In this document: piece by piece, positions 24,323 through 33,116 of the stretch
How positions within the stretch are numbered: the first letter of the stretch is position 1
How the letters are laid out: each line of letters begins with the position of its first letter
Assembly (NCBI GenBank): GCA_038883475.1
Contig: JAVZMA010000006.1
Coordinates: 1 to 64,000, forward strand
Source of the DNA: JAVZLH01 sp038883475
GTDB taxonomy: Archaea > Thermoproteota > Bathyarchaeia > Bathyarchaeales > Bathycorpusculaceae
DNA: 64,000 nucleotides
Direction of reading: 5' to 3'
Notes under the pieces: model-generated
The model's input: only the letters and a program-made list of their open reading frames with translations
Database searches by the model: none
Told to the model about the DNA's origin: nothing
Program-made: the position numbers and the translations under genes

Positions 24323-24490
24323 CTATGGAAGCGTTAAGACTTCAATCTTAACTTTATGCCCATCTTTAAGGTTTAAATGCTTGCGAAGATAGACTTGGGC
24401 GATAAGCTCCACAACCGAAACGTCATAATGAGTTCTTAGCGCCGCCAACAAGGGTGCCTTTGTCCGCTCCAGCAAAGCAAATATCAAGAC
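24323..24490 (-). pseudogene. Remnant of a second riboflavin kinase gene (3' end only)
   Basis: On the minus strand this stretch encodes LLAALRTHYDVSVVELIAQV, then YLRKHLNLKDGHKVKIEVLT and LP with a stop. That closely matches the last 45 residues of the intact ribK at 26960 (ISALRTHYDASVVELIAPF...HKVKVEVLTLP). The frame is closed by a TAG upstream at 24491-24493 and has no start codon; the rest of the enzyme, including its active site, is missing. The DNA is clearly diverged from the intact copy, so the duplication is old. Confidence 0.85.
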
Positions 24491-24565
24491 CTAACTTTTT
24501 GGTTCTAAAGGTTAAAGAAAGAATTATTAATAACTTTAAAAAAAGGAATTTAACTGGAGGTTAAA

Positions 24566-24967
24566 ATGCGGCGCAATGAAAGAAATTTTATTCAGCTTTG
24601 CACCGCTACCGCAGTTTTATTAACGGCGTTTGCAACTATACTACAGGCTGTTGCTTACCGGAGGTGGACTGATTATGTCTCCGGGACTCTGCAAGTCGAT
24701 GAAGGTGATGGATATGGTCCTATGGGTTACAGTGGAAACATGTACATCACCATGTACTTGGACTCTGTAACACCGGAGCCTGGTTTATATATCGGATGGT
24801 TGAACGCGGTTAATGGGAGTGGTACACTTTATTACAGATCCCCCGGAGCTAGTAGCGCTGTAAGTTGTCCAAGGGATGGTGCGGTATATTACGCAGTTTA
24901 CTTCAATACTTATCCGAATACTGAAACTGTAGACTATGCAGGACGTATTGTTACAGTAATTCGTTGA
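24566..24967 (+). CDS. Small exported or membrane-anchored protein (hypothetical)
   Basis: A 133-residue protein not recognised as any family. It has a basic start (MRRNERNF), one hydrophobic segment (LCTATAVLLTAFATILQAVA) and an extracellular part rich in Tyr, Gly, Ser and Thr (GDGYGPMGYSGNMYITMYLD) ending in a beta-like NTETVDYAGRIVTVIR. A GGAGG precedes the ATG by 6 bases. It is followed after 15 bases by an FtsX-type permease and its ATPase, so it may be handled by that system or work beside it. Confidence 0.7.
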   Translation: MRRNERNFIQLCTATAVLLTAFATILQAVAYRRWTDYVSGTLQVDEGDGYGPMGYSGNMYITMYLDSVTPEPGLYIGWLNAVNGSGTLYYRSPGASSAVSCPRDGAVYYAVYFNTYPNTETVDYAGRIVTVIR

Positions 24968-24982
24968 AAAAGTGATTGCGTT

Positions 24983-26233
24983 ATGCCTCTTCACTTCCTC
25001 TCTTTTTTCAAGTTTAAATTGCGGGATGTTAAATGGAGTGTTATGTTTACGGTTATTATTATGGCATCAGTTTTAAGCTGGCTTGTGTCTTTCTCAATGA
25101 GTTCAAACATCAAGGCTAGTGTTAACAATTATTCTAAGACACTTACCTTCATAAGAGTGAACCATTATGTCCAAGGCCCTGGAATTAATGATTATGCAAT
25201 TATACCAAGCAACGTGACTGATGCAATAGAATCTCTGCAGCACGTAAAGAAGCTTCATAAGTTGTACATGTTTTACATAGCTCGGGTAGTGCATAATACA
25301 AATGTATCGGGGGTTCCTTTCGAAAACCTTACATTATTTTTAATGGATTCTGCGATTGCGCTGGGACTGAGTGAAACGATACCCCCCTTTATTATTGATA
25401 TCCAAAGTGGACATCTACCAATTAATGAATCGGAAATAGCCATTACAGGTCCAGGAAATTATTATAAACTTGGAGATGAAATTGAAGTTGCCTTCAATGG
25501 AACTATAACCAAGGTCAAGATTTCTGGCTTTTTAACGACATCCCTTTTGTCGCCCGTTCAAATGGTTGTTCATAAAGACTTCCTTTCAAGCATGCCTGGC
25601 GGAGATCGCGTGATAGATGAGGCTCTCAAAGGCGAATGCACAGTGCTATTTGTGGAAGTCGATGACATTTACAATGTGGATGAAGTGTTGAAAAATCTGC
25701 GAGAACTACTTGGGTTAGAAGGAGAAGATGTACAGAAAGAATGGGAGATCCGGGACGTATATGAGATAACATATGATGAATATCTACTTAAAAAGACTTT
25801 AGAACTAAGCGAAAGCAGCGCTTTTATCACAACTTTGCTCGCCTCCGGGGCATTATCATTCTCCATCATCTTAATTATGATAACAAGCTACTTCAACATT
25901 AATATTCGAAAATGGGAAGTCGGCTTGCTCAGATCCTTCGGCCTCAGCAACATTGAAATAATAACGGCCTATATCCTATACTTGCTCGCTGTAACTGTTT
26001 TAGGGATCGTAGCAGCTTTTTCAGTCGCCCACATCATGGTAACTTCCATAGAAAAATTGTTAATTGATGCTTTAGGTTTTGGAAAAATGATTTCCGCCGT
26101 CACCATTGAGCTTACTCCTCTCACAATGCTACTTACTTTTACGTTGGCTATAGTCATCGGCGCTGCCTCGACATTCATTATGGTTAGCATGGCTTTACGA
26201 AAACCAGTTGAGGATCAATTGAGGGAGTTCTGA
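24983..26233 (+). CDS. FtsX/MacB-type ABC transporter permease
   Basis: A 416-residue permease with the MacB layout. The first membrane helix (about 17-38) is followed by a large extracellular domain of some 240 residues, then three helices near the C-terminus: ASGALSFSIILIMITSYF; ITAYILYLLAVTVLGIVAAFS; LLTFTLAIVIGAASTFIM. The stretch RKWEVGLLRSFGLSNIEI is the FtsX coupling segment. Such proteins move lipoproteins or peptides or relay signals across the membrane rather than import. The stop is directly followed by the TTG start of the ATPase. Confidence 0.85.
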   Translation: MPLHFLSFFKFKLRDVKWSVMFTVIIMASVLSWLVSFSMSSNIKASVNNYSKTLTFIRVNHYVQGPGINDYAIIPSNVTDAIESLQHVKKLHKLYMFYIARVVHNTNVSGVPFENLTLFLMDSAIALGLSETIPPFIIDIQSGHLPINESEIAITGPGNYYKLGDEIEVAFNGTITKVKISGFLTTSLLSPVQMVVHKDFLSSMPGGDRVIDEALKGECTVLFVEVDDIYNVDEVLKNLRELLGLEGEDVQKEWEIRDVYEITYDEYLLKKTLELSESSAFITTLLASGALSFSIILIMITSYFNINIRKWEVGLLRSFGLSNIEIITAYILYLLAVTVLGIVAAFSVAHIMVTSIEKLLIDALGFGKMISAVTIELTPLTMLLTFTLAIVIGAASTFIMVSMALRKPVEDQLREF

Positions 26234-26851
26234 TTGATAGAACTATGTGATGTGCACAAGTTCTACGGGGCTATACAAGTCTTAAGCGGTGTAAACATCC
26301 AAGTTTGTGAGGGAGAATGCTTAGCTGTAATTGGAAAAAGCGGAACAGGCAAAACGACATTATTGAAAATCATAGGCACCCTAGCAATGCCAAACAGAGG
26401 CATGGTTAAAATATGCGGTGTTGACGTAACTAAGGCAAAACACAAAGAACTTGTTTCCATCAGAAGGAGCATAGGATTTTCATTCCAACAGCCCTTGCTT
26501 CTACCATACATGACGGTTCTCGAAAATGTCATGCTCACATCCAATATGGACAAAAAAGAAGTTATTAAAATATTGAACTTTATAGGACTCGGCGAGAGAA
26601 TAAACCACAAACCAGCAAAGTTAAGTGAAGGCGAGAAAAAACGTGCAGACTTAGCAAGGGCGTTGGCCAAAAAACCAAGGATTCTGATAACAGATGAACC
26701 TTTCTCAAACTTGGACAGCGAACGCATAGAAAAGGTGTCAAAACTAATCAATGATTTTCTGAAAAAAGAATGCACTATTATCGTCTCATCAACCAGCGAA
26801 GTTAAATCTTTGAACATCACACACACTTTCAGACTAAACAAGAACCAGTAA
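26234..26851 (+). CDS. ABC transporter ATPase, LolD/MacB type
   Basis: A 205-residue ATPase: Walker A GKSGTGKTTLLKI, Q-loop FSFQQPLLLPYMTVLENVML, signature KLSEGEKKRADLARAL (LSEGE rather than LSGGQ) and Walker B ILITDEPFSNLDSE. The short length fits the LolD/MacB ATPase class. A TTG start immediately after the TGA stop of the permease makes translational coupling likely. After the switch region SSTSEVKSLNITH it ends early, lacking the last strand seen in longer members. Confidence 0.88.
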   Translation: MIELCDVHKFYGAIQVLSGVNIQVCEGECLAVIGKSGTGKTTLLKIIGTLAMPNRGMVKICGVDVTKAKHKELVSIRRSIGFSFQQPLLLPYMTVLENVMLTSNMDKKEVIKILNFIGLGERINHKPAKLSEGEKKRADLARALAKKPRILITDEPFSNLDSERIEKVSKLINDFLKKECTIIVSSTSEVKSLNITHTFRLNKNQ

Positions 26852-26959
26852 AGCTTATTTGAAAATGGGATCTTTTATTTCGAAGACTGCCATTTTCCGT
26901 TTCACCTTTTAAGGTTTTCCCTCTTTATAACTGATCTGAGAAGTATTTTACCCATCTTT

Positions 26960-27649
26960 TTACGGTAGGGTTAAAACTTCAACTTTGACCTTGTGTCCAT
27001 CCTTAAGTGCAAGGTGCTTCCTTAAATAAAATGGGGCTATAAGCTCTACGACTGAAGCATCATAATGAGTTCTTAAAGCCGAAATTATGGCGCCCTTAAC
27101 CTTGTTCTCAATTATTGCTGGGTAACATTTCACTGGTCCATAGGTTCTGTCTTGATTTCTGAAACCCTCCACCTCAATAGCTGGGTAGGCTTCAAGCTCC
27201 GCGCGTGTCTTTAAGTCGTAGTCTGTTGCAAGTTTAATGTTGAGGGTTCCGGGATACGGGTCAAACCCTAGTTTTTCTATGAACTGTTTTCTGTATTGCT
27301 CCTTTGAAATGTAGTAGGCTCCTTCGCCTAATCCCGTGAAAACTATGCCTTCCAATGTTATGGATGGCGGATACGTGGCTTCCATGAGAAAGCGAAGGTT
27401 TGAATAGAGCTTTTGAAGTTCTTTAACGCCAGCGTCTGTTATTTTTATTAGGCAGCCTTCAGGCGTTATGGTGCGCTCAATCCACCCCTTATTGGTTAAT
27501 TCAATCATGCAGCGCGAGGCTGTCTGTTGAGATGCGCCTAGTTTGCTGGCTAAGTATTCTGTAGAGATTTTGGCTGTTCTGCGGTGGGCGCCCATTTCAG
27601 CCAGTTTTATTAGTGTGAAAAGGTGGCGCCATGAGTCTTTCTCAACCAT
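26960..27649 (-). CDS. ribK: CTP-dependent riboflavin kinase with N-terminal wHTH
   Basis: A 229-residue protein. Residues 1-85 form a winged helix (TEYLASKLGASQQTASRCMIELTNKGWIERTI) resembling MarR-type regulators; residues 95-229 are the archaeal riboflavin kinase, with GLGEGAYYISKEQYRK, LGFDPYPGTLNIKL and the C-terminal LRKHLALKDGHKVKVEVLTLP. It makes FMN from riboflavin and CTP; ribL then makes FAD. The fused DNA-binding domain suggests that it also represses flavin genes (RbkR-type). A decayed paralogous 3' end sits at 24323. Gene faces a pilus locus of the same strand. Confidence 0.92.
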   Translation of the reverse strand: MVEKDSWRHLFTLIKLAEMGAHRRTAKISTEYLASKLGASQQTASRCMIELTNKGWIERTITPEGCLIKITDAGVKELQKLYSNLRFLMEATYPPSITLEGIVFTGLGEGAYYISKEQYRKQFIEKLGFDPYPGTLNIKLATDYDLKTRAELEAYPAIEVEGFRNQDRTYGPVKCYPAIIENKVKGAIISALRTHYDASVVELIAPFYLRKHLALKDGHKVKVEVLTLP

Positions 27650-27721
27650 TTTGGAAGCCTCGCTATTAACCTTAAAAGTAGAGTGCTGGGTATTTAAGCG
27701 ACTCGAAAATAGAATGCCTTA

Positions 27722-28492
27722 CTAGGACTCGTTGCAAAAAGCTTCTGCTTGAACAAGTATTTCGCGCATGTCGTAAACTTTTACTAAAGCATGTACTGTT
27801 TCTAACGGGGCGTCAACAATGAAGGAAACTGTGTATGTTCCATCGCCGTAGTCCACTATGGAAAGGTTGTTGGATGCGTTGGCTGGAATCCAACTTCCGA
27901 GGTTTTCGTAGAAAACACTCATGTTTTTGGCTAAAGCGTAATCATCCTCATTGTATACTTTGCATGTTAAATTAACAAGTTTGCCGTCGCCTTCAGTTTT
28001 TGTAAAGTAACCGCTAACTGTGATGGCTGTTGTTATGTTGATGGCATAGCTTGCCGTTACATTTTCAGTCATGCCCTGAACGCTTAAGACGAAGTTTACG
28101 TAAGCGCTTGAAACGCCACTGTTTGTGTTCCATGAAATTCGTGTTCCAGAATCATACCGTGTATCATTAAACAAGGTGAAGTTTAAGTTGTAAAATCCAA
28201 TGTTACGTAGGCTTGTGAAAAGTTGAGATAGCTTGTTCAAGTTAGCCGCTAGAATGGTTTTTTCTCCGCCGTTTGAAACGTTTACAAGCGAACTTATAAC
28301 GGCGTTTCTTGTACTTGCTTTTAAGGCTAGGACAAAACTGCTGAGGGATTGTGTGGGTTTACTGTTTGTTTCCATGTTCAAGTCATAGATGTAGGCGGCT
28401 GTTGAAGAAATCAGTATGGCTATGGCTAGGGCTGTGACTATGAGAAGTTGCCCAGAACTGTCAGCCACCAGTTTCCTTTTATGCGCTTTCAT
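27722..28492 (-). CDS. Pilus locus A: secreted pseudopilin-like protein
   Basis: About 256 residues. The N-terminus (MKAHKRKLVADSSGQLLIV, then TALAIAILISSTAAYIYD) is a basic lead, a short polar step and a single hydrophobic helix, as in archaeal class III signal-peptide proteins. The rest is extracellular, with many N-glycosylation sequons, ending in a beta-rich segment (YGDGTYTVSFIVDAPLETVHALVKVY). The ATG at 28492 shares ATGA with the gene above, so I reject the longer frame from 28528. It is the counterpart of the 652-residue gene of locus B in position and type. Confidence 0.7.
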   Translation of the reverse strand: MKAHKRKLVADSSGQLLIVTALAIAILISSTAAYIYDLNMETNSKPTQSLSSFVLALKASTRNAVISSLVNVSNGGEKTILAANLNKLSQLFTSLRNIGFYNLNFTLFNDTRYDSGTRISWNTNSGVSSAYVNFVLSVQGMTENVTASYAINITTAITVSGYFTKTEGDGKLVNLTCKVYNEDDYALAKNMSVFYENLGSWIPANASNNLSIVDYGDGTYTVSFIVDAPLETVHALVKVYDMREILVQAEAFCNES

Positions 28493-28914
28493 TTTGCCAC
28501 CGCCAACTGAAGATAAATAACGTAGCAATGGAACAATGAATTTCTGCTAACGCAAACATATTCTACAAACGCTGTTTTTTGGCCAATTAAGGCTCCATTT
28601 GATATTATTGTAGGGTTAACTTGCTGCATCTGCTCGTTGTAAACCGTCATGTTGAAGGATATGCTTGCTGGCAATGCAAGGCTTAAGGTTTCCCGTAATC
28701 CAGTCCAATTTTCTTCATCCAATAGTTTGCTCAAGCTTCCGTCAGAATCCAGTTGCATAAGCGCCTGTAACCCCACAGACGCCAAATCATCATTTTCCAC
28801 GTTGCTCCTTGTTACCGTGAGGTTTGCGGAAACGGCGAAGGCTGAAAAAATGATGATGACAGCTAGAAAAGCCTCAAGAATCCTTATTTGACCAGCATTT
28901 TGTCCCTTCACCAT
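28489..28914 (-). CDS. Pilus locus A: short pseudopilin-like protein
   Basis: About 141 residues. After the start MVKGQNAGQIRILEAFLAVI there is one hydrophobic helix and a small extracellular domain (LMQLDSDGSLSKLLDEENWTGLRETLSLALPASISFNMTVYNE). The same pattern, LDxDxSLSxx...LPxxIxxNxTVY, recurs in the 442-residue gene of locus B, showing that the two are paralogues. The ATG is 28912-28914 after GGAGG, overlapping the previous gene's stop (ATGGTGA). Likely a minor subunit of the surface filament. Confidence 0.75.
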   Translation of the reverse strand: MVKGQNAGQIRILEAFLAVIIIFSAFAVSANLTVTRSNVENDDLASVGLQALMQLDSDGSLSKLLDEENWTGLRETLSLALPASISFNMTVYNEQMQQVNPTIISNGALIGQKTAFVEYVCVSRNSLFHCYVIYLQLAVAK

Positions 28915-29969
28915 CTTGGACCTCCAAGCCATAGTTTGCATTGGTAAAGGGCGTTGTTTATGGTGACGATATAAGAGTAGGCAAAAATGCTTGAGGTGGT
29001 TGCTGAGTCATCAAAGTTTGCTCCTGTTTGAAGAGGCACTTGAGGGTATGAAACCCACTCAATAAAGAAGGTTGTGGGGTTTCTGCCGGTTACAACAAGA
29101 AGAATCGGGCTTGAATCCTGAAGGTAGGGTATGCTATAAGTGGCTGATTGGCTATCGTTTCCAATTTTTGCTATGGTTGAAGAATAGTTGAAATTTAAAG
29201 CGTAAGCCTCTGTTAAGGTTATTTCTTGATAGCCAAAGAAGGCTTCTAACGTGTGGTTTAAGGGACTAAGCCTTAGAAATGTGCCCGTCGTCCGTGGTTC
29301 TCCTAAGCTGTGTTCAAAGCCATAGGCACTAAAAGAAACCATTCTAGAATTGTAAACTGCCTTTGCAAAAACAATGAGTAATGCTGGTCCACCAACATCC
29401 TCCGAAAGTGTCACGTTGAAGAATGCCATGCCTTTTGAAGCGTAGGCTTGGTTTGCTTCCAAGTAGTTTTCAGCCACCACGTAACATTTAAGTTCAGCCT
29501 CGACTGGGACACCGTGTTTTTCGGTGGAAACCTCAAACTGATAGATCGTCTCATTTTCAACGTGAAATGTTGCTGTTAGGTTTATGGAAACTTCAAAAAT
29601 TGGTTCTATCTCTATTCTGAAGGACACATCGGAAATTTTGAGAGACGAGAACATCTGCGCGTAACTTAGAGAAAATCTGTTTTCGCTATTTAATCTCGAA
29701 ACCTTGTCTATATCCAAAGTATACGCTTCCGCGTCTGCTTCGGCTAAACCGAATTTTTCTGGAACCACTTGGCCGTCCTGCCCCCAATCCGCGGGTTCAC
29801 CGGAGTTTAGGAGCAGATTTTTTGATATTTCCATAAGTCTTTCATAGGTAAACTCGTCAGAATTGTTTATTTGCGGATACAGAATCTTCGATGCGCCTGC
29901 CATGGCTGAAAGCACCAAAAGAACCATCAGCGAGCATGCGAAGAATGTGTCAACGGATGTTGCGGGCAT
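28908..29969 (-). CDS. Pilus locus A: secreted minor-pilin-like protein with DWG motif
   Basis: About 353 residues. Start MPATSVDTFFACSLMVLLVL is a short lead with a hydrophobic helix, then LLLNSGEPADWGQDG and a region of several beta strands with N-glycosylation sequons, ending YQCKLWLGGPRW. The pattern LLNxGxPxDWG also occurs in the locus B counterpart (MLLNPGIPEDWG), so it defines this protein family. The longer frame from a GTG at 29984 lacks a ribosome site, whereas the ATG at 29969 follows GGAAG. Probably exported and processed like a pilin. Confidence 0.75.
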   Translation of the reverse strand: MPATSVDTFFACSLMVLLVLSAMAGASKILYPQINNSDEFTYERLMEISKNLLLNSGEPADWGQDGQVVPEKFGLAEADAEAYTLDIDKVSRLNSENRFSLSYAQMFSSLKISDVSFRIEIEPIFEVSINLTATFHVENETIYQFEVSTEKHGVPVEAELKCYVVAENYLEANQAYASKGMAFFNVTLSEDVGGPALLIVFAKAVYNSRMVSFSAYGFEHSLGEPRTTGTFLRLSPLNHTLEAFFGYQEITLTEAYALNFNYSSTIAKIGNDSQSATYSIPYLQDSSPILLVVTGRNPTTFFIEWVSYPQVPLQTGANFDDSATTSSIFAYSYIVTINNALYQCKLWLGGPRW

Positions 29970-29995
29970 TTTCTGCACTTCCACAGCGCTTTTGG

Positions 29996-31498
29996 CTACG
30001 AGATGGCGACACCGTACAAACCGCCTAGAAGGCTTTGCGAAAGCAGCAACGAAACGTAAGCCGTAATCACCAACATGGCTGAATACTTAAAGCCCGCGGC
30101 AACCGTGCCTTCATTGACTTTTCCAACGAAGAATCCAGAAAGCCAACACTGTAGAATTATGCCCGTTGAAAACAGGTTTATCTGGTCTTGCATCGCCTCA
30201 ATAGGCATGGCAGTCGAGCCTGGAAGCGATATCTGCGTTAATGCAAAGACTGTTAGGGCAACCATTGTTGTCGTTAATGCTATGAGAATGCTCCATATGA
30301 AAGCTAAAATCACGTAGGGTCTTAAAAGCGATTTTTTGTTTACCTCTACATCTTTCTGCTTTTCGCTATAATCTGTCAGTATTTCTAGGGCTGTGGCTGA
30401 ACCCCCACCTATTTTTATTGTTTCGACAAGTATGAGGAAGTTGACAAGAACAGGCCATGTTTGAATCTTCTGTTTTATGTTCACGAAGATTTTTCTGAGG
30501 GAGACACCCCACTCCATTTGGCTTCTTATTAGGTTTAGTGTTTCAGAAAATTTTCCGTAGCCAGTTCTCTTCGATGCGTGGATTATGCATTTCTCTGGTG
30601 AAAGCCCTATTTTTCTCGCTTCCGTCACGTCTCTTAGAAAGTTTGGCATGTAGTTTTCTGCGTCGGCGTTTATTTTGGCAATTTTCATGTAGACTATAGT
30701 TGGCGGGATGGATATTGCCAATAAGCAGAGGGTAACTACTAGGGGAAAAGTTTGTGGGCTTGTCAAATACTGCAGTTGTGGAAGGAAGTATAGAGCTGCT
30801 ATGAAGGCTGAGGCTGCAATAAGTGGCGGTACCGCGGCGTAGTAGGGCTGAGTTACCCCTACAATGTTGCTTTTTCTTTCCATATGCGCGATAATCATGA
30901 AAACTATTGAAATTAAGGGAGTGACAAAAAATATTAGGATACACACTAATGTTGAGGATATGCCTGGTGTTCCACTGATTTTCATCGGCTCAAAGATTGA
31001 TGTTGTAGCAAATATTATGAATAGTATGTAAGAGCAGAGGGTCACGATTAGCATTACCGCGTAGGCTTCAACAAGTGTGCCTAGCCTTTCAATTGAGCGG
31101 AAAGCTGCAGCGCTTTGCACTTCGAATATGGAGCGCAGTTTGCTTTTTAGATAGTTTACTATGTTTCCGCCGCTTCTAATGGAGGAAACATATCCCAAAA
31201 GAAATTCGCGGTAGGTTTTAGACTTTGTCCTTTCGGCTCGTCTATACATGACAGATAGTGGGTCGTAGCCTAAAACCTCCACTTGCCTGACAATTTCTTT
31301 TGCTTCCTTTTTGAAGGTTGGCAGCAGATCTATGTTGCAGAGTTTTTTCCAGCTTTCGTAGATTGTTACCCCGCTTGCTGCTAGCAAAGTGAAGAGTAAC
31401 GCGACGAAGGGGAGTTCGCGGTTGATTTGGCTTGTGCTTTCTTCGCTTTGAAGCTTTGTTATCCACTTGAAAATTTTTGGTTTAAGTTGAGCTTGCAA
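29996..31498 (-). CDS. Pilus locus A: TadC/FlaJ-type membrane platform protein
   Basis: A 500-residue integral membrane protein with two type II secretion F-like halves. Each half has a cytoplasmic helix bundle (VEVLGYDPLSVMYRRAERTKSKTYREFLLGYVSSIRSGGNIVNYL and VTEARKIGLSPEKCIIHASKRTGYGKFSETLNLIRSQMEWGV) followed by membrane helices. It should anchor the ATPase encoded just upstream (4-base gap) and guide pilin subunits. Similar in order and sequence to the locus B TadC-like gene (566 residues), for example RKxGLSPEKCI and the end G.KFSAMLVITAYVSLLLSQSL. Confidence 0.88.
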   Translation of the reverse strand: MQAQLKPKIFKWITKLQSEESTSQINRELPFVALLFTLLAASGVTIYESWKKLCNIDLLPTFKKEAKEIVRQVEVLGYDPLSVMYRRAERTKSKTYREFLLGYVSSIRSGGNIVNYLKSKLRSIFEVQSAAAFRSIERLGTLVEAYAVMLIVTLCSYILFIIFATTSIFEPMKISGTPGISSTLVCILIFFVTPLISIVFMIIAHMERKSNIVGVTQPYYAAVPPLIAASAFIAALYFLPQLQYLTSPQTFPLVVTLCLLAISIPPTIVYMKIAKINADAENYMPNFLRDVTEARKIGLSPEKCIIHASKRTGYGKFSETLNLIRSQMEWGVSLRKIFVNIKQKIQTWPVLVNFLILVETIKIGGGSATALEILTDYSEKQKDVEVNKKSLLRPYVILAFIWSILIALTTTMVALTVFALTQISLPGSTAMPIEAMQDQINLFSTGIILQCWLSGFFVGKVNEGTVAAGFKYSAMLVITAYVSLLLSQSLLGGLYGVAIS

Positions 31499-31502
31499 TT
31501 TT

Positions 31503-33116
31503 TCACCTCTTGAAGTTTTCTAGAAATTCTCTTTGGAAAAGCTGCGGGTTATTGTAGTATTTGCTCAGGACTTTGTTTACGCTTCTGTAGTCGCGGATGT
31601 TATGCTCAACCATATGCATTAATATCCTTTTGCGGTATTCCAGTTCGTCAAGGAGTTTTTCAACTGGTATGTCTAGGCTGGCAGCCATCTTTTTCAGAAG
31701 GTAGCTTTCAGCTAGTCTCTCCTGGAATGTGTCGTTTGAAGGGTTCCAGCTGAAAACTTCTTGGAAACTGTTCGCGTCCTTTATCTCTGAAACGTTTATG
31801 AATTTTCTGCTTGAGAGTCGCCTTCCAGACTCGAGGAAGACTGGTGTTCTGACATGCTTCACATTTATAACACAGTTCATCAGCGGAATAATTGAAGATG
31901 GAATGTTCATAGGCGGCTGCGTTAGCCTCTTGATGGCTGTGTCAACATCTTCCGCATGGAGAGTGCATAAGCCTCCGTGTCCAGTTGCAAGCGCCTGAAA
32001 CAGCACGTAGGCTTCTTCGCCGCGGACTTCTCCAACAATTATTAGGTCTGGGCGGTGTCTCACAGCGGATTTTATCAAGTCGTATAAAGTGATTTCTCCT
32101 TCGCCCTCAACTCCAAAGCCTGAGCGGGCTATTGTTGAAGTCCAGTTTTCATGGGGCAAGTTGATTTCCGCGACTTCTTCAACTGAAATTATTTTATGGC
32201 TTGGTTTTATGAGACATGCAATAGCGTTTAGGGCTGTTGTTTTTCCAGCACCTGTCGCGCCAATAATCATTAGAGACATTTTGTTCTCCATCAGAAGCCA
32301 TAGATACGCGGCTATGTTTTCGTCTATTGTTTCATTCTCGATTAAGTCAATTATTGTGAAGGGGTCTTTGCGGAACTTCCTTATCGTGAAAGATGTTCCA
32401 GCTGGCGTTGTTTCCTTTCCAAAAGAGACAGCTAAACGGTGTTTTTCAGGGAGCGTAACATCCACTATGGGGAAGGCTATGCTGACATGTTTGCCAGCCT
32501 TATGGACTACACGCATTATGAAGTCGTCAAGTTCCTGTTCATCACGGAAAACAATGTTGGTTTTAATGTTCTCGTATTTTCTATGCCACAAAAATATGGG
32601 TTTGTTAACTCCGCTGCATCCTATATCCTCAACATACTCATCGTACATTAGAGGGTCGATTTTACCATAACCCACAATGTCCCTCTCAAGATAATAGAGG
32701 ATTTTGCGCATTCCGACAGGGGAGATTCCGGTAAATAGTTTTTGATGGGCCGAGAGTATTAAGGGCATTTGTCTTTTGAAGGATTCTGCCAGGGTTTCTT
32801 CGCCTTCCGGCGCTTGAAGCTCGTACTCCAAAATGTTTCTTAACCTGAAGTAGCCGTCTCGTTCCTCCTTTGTTATGGGAAGTTCGTCAAGAACGTAGAG
32901 GTACTCCATTGTTTCCTCGTTTTGGACGATGGCCGCATAAGAGAAGGGGGGCTTAAGCGGGTAATATTCAACTTCCACGTAGCCTTCTGGCACGTTCCAT
33001 TTTTTAATGTCTAAAAATTCGACTAGACTTCCCTCTTCTCTCATCATTTCCTTGAAGGCTTCTTCGCCTTGAGCCTTTTCTTTTCTAAATTTAAAGTTTA
33101 ACCTCACTTCATTCAC
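31503..33116 (-). CDS. Pilus locus A: secretion ATPase, TadA/FlaI family
   Basis: A 537-residue hexameric ATPase. Walker A is GATGAGKTTALNAIACL near residue 280, the Asp box SVEEVAEINLPHENW, Walker B RPDLIIVGEVRGEEAYVLFQALATGHGG and the His box LHAEDVDTAIKRL. The N-terminal domain carries IGCSGVNKPIFLWHRKYENI, typical for archaeal T4P ATPases. It should power filament assembly. The first GTG (33116) overlaps the previous gene by 8 bases; a GTG three codons further (33107) is an alternative start after AGGTGA. Paralogue of the locus B ATPase. Confidence 0.93.
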   Translation of the reverse strand: MNEVRLNFKFRKEKAQGEEAFKEMMREEGSLVEFLDIKKWNVPEGYVEVEYYPLKPPFSYAAIVQNEETMEYLYVLDELPITKEERDGYFRLRNILEYELQAPEGEETLAESFKRQMPLILSAHQKLFTGISPVGMRKILYYLERDIVGYGKIDPLMYDEYVEDIGCSGVNKPIFLWHRKYENIKTNIVFRDEQELDDFIMRVVHKAGKHVSIAFPIVDVTLPEKHRLAVSFGKETTPAGTSFTIRKFRKDPFTIIDLIENETIDENIAAYLWLLMENKMSLMIIGATGAGKTTALNAIACLIKPSHKIISVEEVAEINLPHENWTSTIARSGFGVEGEGEITLYDLIKSAVRHRPDLIIVGEVRGEEAYVLFQALATGHGGLCTLHAEDVDTAIKRLTQPPMNIPSSIIPLMNCVINVKHVRTPVFLESGRRLSSRKFINVSEIKDANSFQEVFSWNPSNDTFQERLAESYLLKKMAASLDIPVEKLLDELEYRKRILMHMVEHNIRDYRSVNKVLSKYYNNPQLFQREFLENFKR

